A program made the translations under genes and the position numbers. A DNA stretch of 64,000 nucleotides, from the NCBI RefSeq assembly GCF_003112535.1, contig NZ_BEWA01000002.1, positions 248,001-312,000 on the forward strand, in the 5' to 3' direction. The stretch comes from Streptomyces rishiriensis (lineage in GTDB: Bacteria > Actinomycetota > Actinomycetes > Streptomycetales > Streptomycetaceae). Shown in pieces: positions 8,607 to 16,978 of this stretch; within the stretch, counting starts at the first letter, position 1; each line of letters starts with the position of its first letter. A model generated the notes under the pieces. It made no database searches, was not told the origin of the DNA, and saw nothing but the letters and a program-made list of their open reading frames with translations.

Positions 8607-8640
8607 GAAGGGCGGGCGTCCGTACGGGCACCCGCCCTTC
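8607..8640 (+). terminator. Hairpin terminator after the S8 protease
   Basis: GAAGGGCGGG (8607-8616) pairs perfectly with CCCGCCCTTC (8631-8640) across a 14-base loop. It lies between the convergent protease and membrane-protein genes and may serve both strands. Confidence 0.75.
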
Positions 8641-8697
8641 GCCGTCCGCGCGCCGCCGCGGCCCGCACCCGGCACGCACCCGGCTCCTGGCAACCGG

Positions 8698-9453
8698 CTA
8701 CTCGCAGACGGCGGTCCCCGTCCCGGACAGGGCCCCCGCGAGCTCGTGGCGCTCCGGCGCGATGGCGGGTTCGCCGACCGTCCAGACGTCGGGGACGCCC
8801 GTCCCCTGTGCGAGGGCGACCAGCACATGGTCGCCGGGGTTCAGCGGCGCACCCGCGTCCCGCTCCTTGTCGAAGCCGACTTCGGGCGCGCTCCTGGCGG
8901 GCCGGTAGACGTGGGTGACGCGCACGCTGACGCGCTCGCGGGTCGTGCCGGGCAGCCGGCGGACGTCCGTCACGTCGCCCTCGACGACGAGCCGGGTGCA
9001 GGCGAGGTAGCCGGGGTCGCGCAGCAGAGCGCCGGCGTCCCCGGACGCCTTGCCTCCGGACTCGCCGCGGCCGGCGTCGCTCGCGGCGCTCCTGCTCCCC
9101 GCGGCGTCGGAGACCCCGTGCCCGGTCCGCACGACCGCCCAGCCGGCCCCGAAGACCAGCGCACCCGCGGCGGCCGCCCCGACGGCTCCCAGGAGCAGGG
9201 GACGGATCCGGCGCGGGGCGCGCGCTCGCCGGACCGGCACGGGCGACGGCGGGGCCGCGCCCTCGCGCACCGGCTCCGTCAGGGCGTGGGCGAGCACGCC
9301 GAGCTGCTCGCGCAGCAACGCCACGTCGGCGCTCGCCGCGCGGTGCTCGGCCATGAAGGCGGCGTCCGCACGGGCCTCGTCCGGCAGCGGCTCGTCGGCG
9401 ATGGCCGCCATCAGCGCGTCGGGGCCGCCGCTGCCGTCGTGTTCCGCGGTCAC
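8698..9453 (-). CDS. Single-pass membrane protein, probable anti-sigma partner
   Basis: A 251-aa protein starting one base after the stop of the sigma factor gene upstream, so the two are co-transcribed and probably coupled. Residues 1-65 are acidic and helical (DEARADAAFMAEHRAASADV). One membrane helix follows a basic patch (residues about 83-107, PLLLGAVGAAAAGALVFGAG). The rest is extracytoplasmic with a beta-rich domain (VVEGDVTDVRRL to DHVLVALAQG). The position and topology fit an anti-sigma factor, with the N-terminus holding the sigma factor. However, the HxxxCxxC zinc motif common in ZAS anti-sigma factors is absent, so this is inference from context. Confidence 0.75.
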   Translation of the reverse strand: MTAEHDGSGGPDALMAAIADEPLPDEARADAAFMAEHRAASADVALLREQLGVLAHALTEPVREGAAPPSPVPVRRARAPRRIRPLLLGAVGAAAAGALVFGAGWAVVRTGHGVSDAAGSRSAASDAGRGESGGKASGDAGALLRDPGYLACTRLVVEGDVTDVRRLPGTTRERVSVRVTHVYRPARSAPEVGFDKERDAGAPLNPGDHVLVALAQGTGVPDVWTVGEPAIAPERHELAGALSGTGTAVCE

Positions 9454-9454
9454 G

Positions 9455-9997
9455 TCAGACCACCTCGTCCTCGTGCAGGCGGGCGCGCAGGGCCCGGACC
9501 GCCGTGTGCAGGCGGCTCTTGACCGTGCCCTCCGGGACGCCCAGCTCCCGGGCGATGGAGCGCACCGGCAGATCGGCGTAGAAACGCAGGACGACGACCT
9601 GGCGCTGGACGTCGGGCAGGTCGTCCAGGCCCTGGGCGACGGCCAGGGAGAGCACGCTGGTGTCCTCGCCGGAGGGGTGCTCGTGCTGGCGCAGCGAGGC
9701 CAGCCGTTCCCCCAGCCGCTCCTGCCGGCGTTTGGCCCGGTGCCAGTCCATGGCGAGGTTGGAGGCCACGACCGCCGCCCAGGCGGAGACGTCGCGCGGC
9801 GCCTCGTGTCCCTTCGCCGCGCGCTCCAGCAGCCGCAGACGTACCTGCTGTACCCCGTCCGGCAGGTCCGCCTGCGGCACCCCGCCCAGCGCGAGCACCG
9901 CCCGCACCCGGCGTTCCTGCGCCGGGTCCAGGGGGTCGTCGCCGTGCCCGGCCCCGTCGCCCTGGACCCGGCGGGTGATCCTGCGCAGCACAGACAC
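9455..9997 (-). CDS. RNA polymerase ECF-type sigma factor
   Basis: A 180-aa alternative sigma factor with region 2 (KGHEAPRDVSAWAAVVASNLAMDWHRAKRR) quoted here in part as APRDVSAWAAVVASNLAMD, and region 4 (DLPDVQRQVVVLRFYADLPV, RSIARELGVPEGTVKSRLHT). There is no additional C-terminal domain. It starts with GTG after a good GAGGGAGGGG ribosome site. Upstream on the same strand lies an ECF-like promoter (10020-10047), suggesting positive autoregulation. The downstream gene is its likely membrane-bound anti-sigma factor. The divergent neighbour asd is probably unrelated in function. Confidence 0.9.
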   Translation of the reverse strand: MSVLRRITRRVQGDGAGHGDDPLDPAQERRVRAVLALGGVPQADLPDGVQQVRLRLLERAAKGHEAPRDVSAWAAVVASNLAMDWHRAKRRQERLGERLASLRQHEHPSGEDTSVLSLAVAQGLDDLPDVQRQVVVLRFYADLPVRSIARELGVPEGTVKSRLHTAVRALRARLHEDEVV

Positions 9998-10019
9998 CCC
10001 TCCCTCGCCGCGTTTCTCC

Positions 10020-10047
10020 TACGACGCCGCCGCGCCGGAAAACGTTC
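10020..10047 (-). promoter_or_regulatory. Candidate ECF promoter for the sigma gene
   Basis: On the minus strand, GAACGTTTTCC (10047-10037) and CGTCGTA (10026-10020) are separated by about 17 bases between the AAC and CGT cores. This is the general AAC / CGT pattern of ECF promoters. It lies about 25 bases before the sigma factor start. The rest of the 332-bp gap 9998-10329 shows no gene. Confidence 0.45.
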
Positions 10048-10248
10048 GCCCGCGGCGCGAGGAATTCCGGGGCGAGGCCGCGGAGGCGTACGTCACACCG
10101 GCGGGCGCGGCAGCAGAGCTTGCGGCCAGCGGCCGCACCGGAGGGAATTCCTCCAGCTCAGCGGCGTGCGGGAGCAAGTTCCGCAACCGTCGGTCAGTGG
10201 GGGGCGTCCCAGTCCTCGGGCATGGCGGGCAAAGAATTGGACAGGTAG

Positions 10249-11346
<1,098 letters not shown>

Positions 11347-11360
11347 CCCACCGGGTCCTC

Positions 11361-11398
11361 GAAGGGGGCGGGCGTCCGTACGGGCGCCCGCCCCCTTC
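11361..11398 (+). terminator. Hairpin terminator after asd
   Basis: GAAGGGGGCGGGCG (11361-11374) pairs perfectly with CGCCCGCCCCCTTC (11385-11398), a 14-bp stem with a 10-base loop. It lies between convergent asd and the DUF1203 gene. Confidence 0.85.
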
Positions 11399-11438
11399 GT
11401 CGTCCCCGTGCCCGCGAACCCGCGGTGAGCCGGGGGCG

Positions 11439-11939
11439 TCAGCGTCGGCGCACCTCGTAGAGGAAACAGCCGTACTCGACGGCCCGTACGTGGACGAGCG
11501 CGACCTCCGGATCCGCGAACGCCTCGGCGAAGGCCGCGTCGAACCCGTCCGGGTCCTCGACGAGGCGGCCGCCCAGGATGCGGCCGTCGTGGGAGTAGCG
11601 GCGGACGGTGCGGTGGGAGTTCGTGAACGGCAGGGCGTCCCCGGCCGGGCGCGGGCACGCGCGCGCGTGGACGAAGACGGGGCCCTGCTCGTCGTAGGGC
11701 CCCGGGTCGGCGCCGGTCTCAGCGGCCCAGCGGCGCAGGGGCGCGTAGGACACGAGGGCGATCGACTCGCCGGGCTCGCTGCGCCGCAGGCAGCAGCGCA
11801 GCAGGGCGCCGCCCTCCTCGTCGGTCTCGGGGACGGTCGGCCGGCCCGCGTCGTCGGTGGAGCGCAGCTCGTCGAGGGCCTCCGGCGGGATCGGCCGGGC
11901 GATGCGGACGCCGGAGCGGGCGGTTGTCGGAGTCGTCAT
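11439..11939 (-). CDS. DUF1203 family protein
   Basis: A 166-aa cytosolic protein. It matches the DUF1203 layout: an N-terminal region binding 'RCCLRRSEPGE', then LVSYAPLRRW, the FVHAR segment, and a C-terminal half with VRRYSHDGRILGGRL and VRAVEYGCFLYEVRR. The biochemical function of this family is unknown. It is convergent with asd and divergent from pepN. The start was set at the internal ATG; an in-frame upstream extension would run into the pepN leader and lacks homology features. Confidence 0.85.
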   Translation of the reverse strand: MTTPTTARSGVRIARPIPPEALDELRSTDDAGRPTVPETDEEGGALLRCCLRRSEPGESIALVSYAPLRRWAAETGADPGPYDEQGPVFVHARACPRPAGDALPFTNSHRTVRRYSHDGRILGGRLVEDPDGFDAAFAEAFADPEVALVHVRAVEYGCFLYEVRRR

Positions 11940-12144
11940 GCGCCCAGCCTCGCGCCCGCCGCTCCGCCGCACCGGCGGAATCCGGACGTCGTGCTCAGGT
12001 CCCCGCGACCGCCGCGGCGCGGCCGGCGGACCGCCCGCGGCCCCCTCCGGCGGGGCGGGCGGGGGGCCGCACGGAACGTCGTCGCCGCGGACGGCCCCCT
12101 CGTGGAAGGATGGCGCAACCGACACATATCGAGGAGATGACCGC

Positions 12145-14712
12145 GTGCCTGGCACAAACCTGACTCGCGAAGAGGCGCAGCAGCGGGCGAAGCTGCTCAC
12201 CGTTGACTCGTACGAGATCGATCTCGACCTCTCCGGGGCGCAGGAGGGCGGTACCTACCGGTCCGTGACCACGGTGCGCTTCGACGTCGCCGGGACGGGC
12301 GCGGAGTCCTTCATCGACCTGGTGGCCCCGACCGTCCACGAGGTGACGCTCAACGGCGACGCGCTGGATCCGGCCGAGGTGTTCGAGGACTCCCGGATCG
12401 CGCTGCCGGGGCTCCTGGAGGGCCGAAACGTCCTGCGGGTGGCGGCGGACTGCGCCTACACCAACACCGGTGAGGGTCTGCACCGGTTCGTCGACCCGGT
12501 CGACGAACAGGCCTACCTGTACACGCAGTTCGAGGTCCCGGACGCCCGTCGCGTCTTCGCGTCCTTCGAGCAGCCGGACCTGAAGGCCACCTTCCAGTTC
12601 ACCGTGAAGGCGCCGACCGGCTGGACCGTCGTCTCCAATTCCCCGACGCCGGAGCCCAAGGACGACGTCTGGGTCTTCGAGCCGACCCCGCGGATCTCCA
12701 GCTACATCACCGCGCTCGTCGTCGGGCCGTACCACAGCGTCCACAGCGTGTACGAGAAGGACGGGCAGTCGGTGCCGCTCGGCATCTACTGCCGGCCGTC
12801 CCTCGCCGAGTACCTCGACTCGGACGCGATCTTCGAGGTCACGCGGCAGGGCTTCGACTGGTTCCAGGAGAAGTTCGACTACGCGTACCCGTTCAAGAAG
12901 TACGACCAGCTGTTCGTGCCGGAGTTCAACGCGGGCGCGATGGAGAACGCGGGCGCGGTCACCATTCGCGACCAGTACGTCTTCCGGTCCAAGGTGACCG
13001 ACGCGGCGTACGAGGTGCGTGCGGAGACGATCCTGCACGAGCTGGCCCACATGTGGTTCGGCGACCTGGTCACCATGGAGTGGTGGAACGACCTGTGGCT
13101 GAACGAGTCGTTCGCCACCTACACCTCGATCGCCTGCCAGGCGTACGCGCCGGACTCGCGCTGGCCGCACTCGTGGACCACGTTCGCCAACTCCATGAAG
13201 ACGTGGGCCTACCGGCAGGACCAGCTGCCCTCGACCCACCCGATCATGGCCGAGATCGGCGACCTGGACGACGTCCTCGTCAACTTCGACGGCATCACGT
13301 ACGCCAAGGGCGCGTCCGTCCTGAAGCAGCTCGTGGCGTACGTCGGCATGGACGAGTTCTTCTCGGGCGTGCAGGCGTACTTCAAGCGTCACGCGTTCGG
13401 CAACACCCGTCTGTCGGACCTGCTCGGCGCGCTGGAGGAGACCTCCGGCCGTGACCTGGGCACCTGGTCGCAGAAGTGGCTTCAGACCGCCGGCATCAAC
13501 GTGCTGCGCCCCGAGATCGAGACGGACGCCGAGGGCGTCATCACGTCCTTCGCCATCCGCCAGGAGGCCCCGGCGCTCCCGGCGGGCGCGAAGGGCGAGC
13601 CGACCCTGCGCCCGCACCGCATCGCGGTCGGCCTGTACGAACGGGACGGCGCGAGCGGCAAGCTGCTGCGCGACGAGCGGGTGGAGCTGGACATCGACGG
13701 CGAGCTGACCGCCGTCCCGCAGCTGGTGGGCAAGCGCCGTCCGGACGTCGTCCTGCTCAACGACGACGACCTGTCGTACGCGAAGGTCCGCCTGGACGAG
13801 CAGTCGCTGGCGTTCGTCACCGAGCACCTCGGCGACTTCGAGTCGTCGCTGCCGCGCGCGCTGTGCTGGGCGTCGGCCTGGGACATGACCCGCGACGGCG
13901 AACTGCCCACCCGTGACTACCTGTCCCTGGTGCTGTCCGGCATCGGCAAGGAGTCCGACATCGGTGTGGTCCAGTCGCTGCACCGCCAGGTCAAGCTCGC
14001 CATCGACCTGTACGCCGACCCGGCCGCCCGCGAGACCCTGCTGACCCGCTGGACGGACGCCACGCTCGCGCACCTGCGGTCCGCCGAGGCGGGCAGCGAC
14101 CACCAGCTCGCCTGGGCACGGGCGTTCGCGGCGACGGCCCGCACGCCGGATCAGATCGACCTGCTGGAGTCGCTGCTGGACGGCGGGCAGACCATCGAGG
14201 GTCTGGCCGTCGACACCGAGCTGCGCTGGGCGTTCGTGCAGCGCCTGGTGGCCGTGGGGCAGTTCGACGAGTCCGACATCGCCGCCGAGCACGAGCGGGA
14301 CAGGACGGCCGCGGGCGAGCGCCACGCGGCGACCGCGCGCGCCGCGCGTCCGACGCCGGAGGCCAAGGCGGAGGCGTGGGCGTCGGTCGTGGAGTCCGAC
14401 AAGCTTCCCAACGCCCTGCAGGAGGCCGTCATCGGCGGCTTCGTGCAGACCGACCAGCGTGAGCTGCTCGCGCCGTACACGGACAAGTACTTCGAGGTCG
14501 TCAAGGACATCTGGGACTCCCGTTCGCACGAGATCGCCCAGCAGATCGCGGTCGGGCTCTACCCGGCGGTCCAGGTCTCCCGGGAGACCCTGGACAAGAC
14601 GGACGCCTGGCTGGCCTCGGCCCAGCCGAACGCGGCCCTGCGCCGCCTCGTCTCCGAGTCCCGCTCGGGCGTGGAGCGCGCGCTGAAGGCCCAGGCGGCC
14701 GACGCGCGGTAG
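12145..14712 (+). CDS. pepN: Aminopeptidase N (M1 family)
   Basis: An 855-aa cytosolic zinc aminopeptidase involved in peptide turnover. The saddle-like N-terminal beta domain is followed by the thermolysin-like domain with the substrate-binding GAMEN (residues 264-268) and the zinc site H298-E299-x-x-H302 with E321 (NESFA). The C-terminal helical domain is of the ERAP1 type (residues about 530-855). Full family length. The GTG at 12145 follows GAGGAG and gives the usual start MPGTNLTREEA. A truncated-by-window paralogue lies at 1-1551. A 17-bp hairpin terminator follows at 14778. Confidence 0.97.
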   Translation: MPGTNLTREEAQQRAKLLTVDSYEIDLDLSGAQEGGTYRSVTTVRFDVAGTGAESFIDLVAPTVHEVTLNGDALDPAEVFEDSRIALPGLLEGRNVLRVAADCAYTNTGEGLHRFVDPVDEQAYLYTQFEVPDARRVFASFEQPDLKATFQFTVKAPTGWTVVSNSPTPEPKDDVWVFEPTPRISSYITALVVGPYHSVHSVYEKDGQSVPLGIYCRPSLAEYLDSDAIFEVTRQGFDWFQEKFDYAYPFKKYDQLFVPEFNAGAMENAGAVTIRDQYVFRSKVTDAAYEVRAETILHELAHMWFGDLVTMEWWNDLWLNESFATYTSIACQAYAPDSRWPHSWTTFANSMKTWAYRQDQLPSTHPIMAEIGDLDDVLVNFDGITYAKGASVLKQLVAYVGMDEFFSGVQAYFKRHAFGNTRLSDLLGALEETSGRDLGTWSQKWLQTAGINVLRPEIETDAEGVITSFAIRQEAPALPAGAKGEPTLRPHRIAVGLYERDGASGKLLRDERVELDIDGELTAVPQLVGKRRPDVVLLNDDDLSYAKVRLDEQSLAFVTEHLGDFESSLPRALCWASAWDMTRDGELPTRDYLSLVLSGIGKESDIGVVQSLHRQVKLAIDLYADPAARETLLTRWTDATLAHLRSAEAGSDHQLAWARAFAATARTPDQIDLLESLLDGGQTIEGLAVDTELRWAFVQRLVAVGQFDESDIAAEHERDRTAAGERHAATARAARPTPEAKAEAWASVVESDKLPNALQEAVIGGFVQTDQRELLAPYTDKYFEVVKDIWDSRSHEIAQQIAVGLYPAVQVSRETLDKTDAWLASAQPNAALRRLVSESRSGVERALKAQAADAR

Positions 14713-14777
14713 TCCGCTCGTCCGGCTCCCCCGCACGGCTCCTTCGTACGGGGAAGCCGACGGCTTCTTCATACGGC

Positions 14778-14814
14778 GCGAAGGGCGCCCGGTGTCCCAC
14801 CGGGCGCCCTTCGC
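14778..14814 (+). terminator. Strong hairpin terminator after pepN
   Basis: A 17-bp perfect stem: 14778-14794 (GCGAAGGGCGCCCGGTG) pairs with 14798-14814 across a 3-base loop. It lies between convergent pepN and the EamA transporter gene. Confidence 0.85.
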
Positions 14815-14853
14815 ACATCTCGATCCGCCGCACCCCTCACCCCACGGGGGCCG

Positions 14854-15837
14854 TCACCGCGCCCGTCCCGCCGGCCGGGGCTCGGCGGTGGGGGCGGGCG
14901 TTCGGGCGGGAGCCGTCCGGAGCGGTCCGTCCGCCCCGGGCCGCCCGGCCCACGGCCGCCGGGTCCCGGACCGGCGCGGGCCGGGCCGCCCCGCGCCGAG
15001 TTGTCCGGCGAGCGTCGCGCCGAACGCCAGCGCCATCCCCGTCAGCTGCACCGGCGTCAGCGCCTGGCCCAGGGCGGCCCAGCCGACGACGGCGGCCGTC
15101 AGCGGGGAGAGCGGGGCGAGGAAGGTGACCTGGGTCGCACTGAGGCGCCCGATGCCGTGGAACCAGAGCCAGTACGAGACTGCCGTGTTGGCCAGGGCGA
15201 GATAGAGGTAGCCGCCGACGGCCCGGCCGTCGAGAGCGGGCGGCGGGCCTTCGAGGAGGAAGGCGAGCGGAGCGATCAGCAGGCCGCCCGCGGTGAGCTG
15301 CCAGCCGGCCAGGGCGAGCGGGCCCACACCGTCGGGACGGCCCCATTTCTTCGTCAGGACCGTGCCGGCCGACATCGAGGCGGTGGAGGCGAGCGCCGCG
15401 AGCACGCCGAGCGCATCGAGGGCCCCGGCCGCCTTCAGCACGACGAGGCTGACGCCGAACGCGGCGACGACGCCGGTGACCAGGTTCCGCGCGGAGGGCC
15501 GCTGCCCGAGAAGCAGCGCCGAGAGGCCGACGACGAACAGCGGTCCCACCGAGCCGACGACGGCCGCCATGCCGCCGGGCAGCCGGTAGGCGGAGAGGAA
15601 GAGCAGCGGGAAGAAGGCGCCGATGTTCAGCGCGCCGAGTATCGCGGCCTTCCCCCACCAGGCGCCTCGCGGCAGGACCCGGCCGAGGGCGAGCAGCAGC
15701 AGCCCGGCGGGCAGAGCCCGCATCAGACCGGTGAACAGGGGGCGGTCGGCGGGGAGGAACTCGGTGGTGACGGCGTAGGTGGTGCCCCAGGAGACCGGGG
15801 CGAGGGCGGTGAGCAGGGCGGTCGCTGACCTCTTCAT
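14854..15837 (-). CDS. EamA/DMT-superfamily transporter
   Basis: A 327-aa membrane protein with ten predicted helices arranged as two EamA repeats: residues about 5-135 (APVSWGTTYAVTTEFLP start) and 150-285 (WQLTAGGLLIAPLAFL). It is related to drug/metabolite exporters such as RhtA/YdcZ-type carriers. Substrate unknown. The last 40 residues are a Pro/Arg-rich tail without family features. The gene is divergent from a MarR regulator, and a perfect inverted repeat abuts its start codon, so repression by the MarR protein is likely. Confidence 0.92.
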   Translation of the reverse strand: MKRSATALLTALAPVSWGTTYAVTTEFLPADRPLFTGLMRALPAGLLLLALGRVLPRGAWWGKAAILGALNIGAFFPLLFLSAYRLPGGMAAVVGSVGPLFVVGLSALLLGQRPSARNLVTGVVAAFGVSLVVLKAAGALDALGVLAALASTASMSAGTVLTKKWGRPDGVGPLALAGWQLTAGGLLIAPLAFLLEGPPPALDGRAVGGYLYLALANTAVSYWLWFHGIGRLSATQVTFLAPLSPLTAAVVGWAALGQALTPVQLTGMALAFGATLAGQLGAGRPGPRRSGTRRPWAGRPGADGPLRTAPARTPAPTAEPRPAGRAR

Positions 15838-15865
15838 GTAAGTAGCTTAGCGCCAAGCTACTTAC
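15838..15865. promoter_or_regulatory. MarR operator, perfect 11-bp inverted repeat
   Basis: GTAAGTAGCTT (15838-15848) and AAGCTACTTAC (15855-15865) form a perfect inverted repeat around a 6-base centre. It touches the ATG of the EamA gene (15835-15837). A further half-site-like AAGCCACTT follows at 15870-15878. Location between the MarR and transporter genes suggests one operator controlling both. Confidence 0.75.
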
Positions 15866-15915
15866 CGTCAAGCCACTTTCTTGCGCGTGATCGAAAGCCC
15901 TTGGATACTCGACGC

Positions 15916-16437
15916 ATGAGCAGTCAGCAGCCCCCGCGCAAGGACCCGGTCGACGCGATCATCGAACAGTGGGCGACGGTCCGCCCCGACCTCGACACCG
16001 CGGCCATGGAGGTCTTCGGCCGGATCTCCCGGCTCACGCGCGCGATGGGCGACCGGATGGACAAGGCGTACGCGGCCCTGGGAGTCGCCCGCGGGGAGTT
16101 CGACGTACTGGCCACGCTGCGCCGCTCCGGCGAGCCCTACACCCTCTCGCCCCGCGGGCTGTCGGCGACCCTCATGCTCACCACCGGCGGCATGACCGGC
16201 CGCCTCGACAAGCTGGAGCGGGCCGGGCTGCTGCGCCGCTCCCCCGACCCGCACGACCGCCGTGGACTGCAGGTGACGCTGACGGAGAAGGGGCTGGAGC
16301 TGGTCGACCGCGCGGTGAGCGCGGGGCTGGACGTCCAGACGGAGGCCCTGAACGCGGCCCTGAACGGCGAACAGGCCGACCGGCTGGCCGACCTGTTGCG
16401 AGAACTGCTGCTGGCCACGGAGACGCCCGGCAGCTGA
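15916..16437 (+). CDS. MarR-family transcriptional regulator
   Basis: A 173-aa dimeric winged-helix regulator. Helical N-terminus, then the DNA-binding domain GEFDVLATLRRSGEPYTLSP, LSATLMLTTGGMTGRLDKLE and the wing with the conserved DPHDRRGLQVTLTEKG. The C-terminal helix completes the dimerisation domain. It is divergent from the EamA exporter and separated from it by the perfect 28-bp dyad at 15838-15865, so it probably represses the exporter and itself until a ligand binds. Start ATG 15916 preferred over the in-frame TTG at 15901. Confidence 0.93.
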   Translation: MSSQQPPRKDPVDAIIEQWATVRPDLDTAAMEVFGRISRLTRAMGDRMDKAYAALGVARGEFDVLATLRRSGEPYTLSPRGLSATLMLTTGGMTGRLDKLERAGLLRRSPDPHDRRGLQVTLTEKGLELVDRAVSAGLDVQTEALNAALNGEQADRLADLLRELLLATETPGS

Positions 16438-16578
16438 CCGGGGGGCGCGCAGAGCGCACCACGCTTCACGCCGCGGCGCGGAAAAAGGCCGTCGCGGGGA
16501 CCGGCTTCACGCTCGGCGCCACCGCGAAGCCCGCGTCACCGCCGAGGGAGAAGGCGGTGGCGTGGGCGTGGGACAGGC

Positions 16579-16848
16579 CTAGGCCTTGCCCTTGACCGCG
16601 ATGTTGGAGCTGGTGGTGTCGGCGCGGTCCTTCGACCTGTCGAGGACCCAGACCAGACCGGCGATCAGCGCGAACAGCGCGAGCGGGGTCAGGACGTACA
16701 GACCCAGCGTCTCGATGACGCTCAGTCCCGGGCCGGGGTCGTCACCGTCGTCGCGGGTCAGCGCGAGCGCGGGGGACGACATGAGCAGCATCATCAGCGT
16801 CGTACCGGCAGCCAGGGCGCCGGCGCGCAGGGCGTTCTTCTTGTCCAC
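16579..16848 (-). CDS. Small conserved membrane protein
   Basis: An 89-aa protein with an N-terminal signal-anchor-like helix (residues 9-30, ending PALALT), a short acidic external loop (RDDGDDPGPG) and a second helix (residues about 44-68, ETLGLYVLTPLALFALIAG). The cytoplasmic tail is charged. The function is unknown; proteins of this shape are widely conserved beside malQ in Streptomyces as far as I recall. It may share a transcript with malQ, which ends 131 bases upstream of its start. Confidence 0.8.
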   Translation of the reverse strand: MDKKNALRAGALAAGTTLMMLLMSSPALALTRDDGDDPGPGLSVIETLGLYVLTPLALFALIAGLVWVLDRSKDRADTTSSNIAVKGKA

Positions 16849-16978
16849 GGTGCAAAGTTAGCGAACGGTGTCGGGGAGCGCGCGTCCGGGGTGCCGTATG
16901 AGGCGCGGAGCGCCCGGCCCCTCCCGTCCTCGGGCGCCCCCGGGCGTGCTGCCCCCGGGCGCGGCGGACCTCCCGCTC

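Noticed and set aside
5262..8828. Long open frame of 1188 codons on the minus strand opposite the S8 protease
   Set aside because: It is a GC-bias shadow; the plus-strand frame has signal peptide, catalytic triad and ribosome site.
10061..10151. Two GGAATTCC palindromes upstream of asd as paired operators
   Set aside because: Spaced by 75 bases, short and self-complementary by nature; nothing ties them to a regulator.
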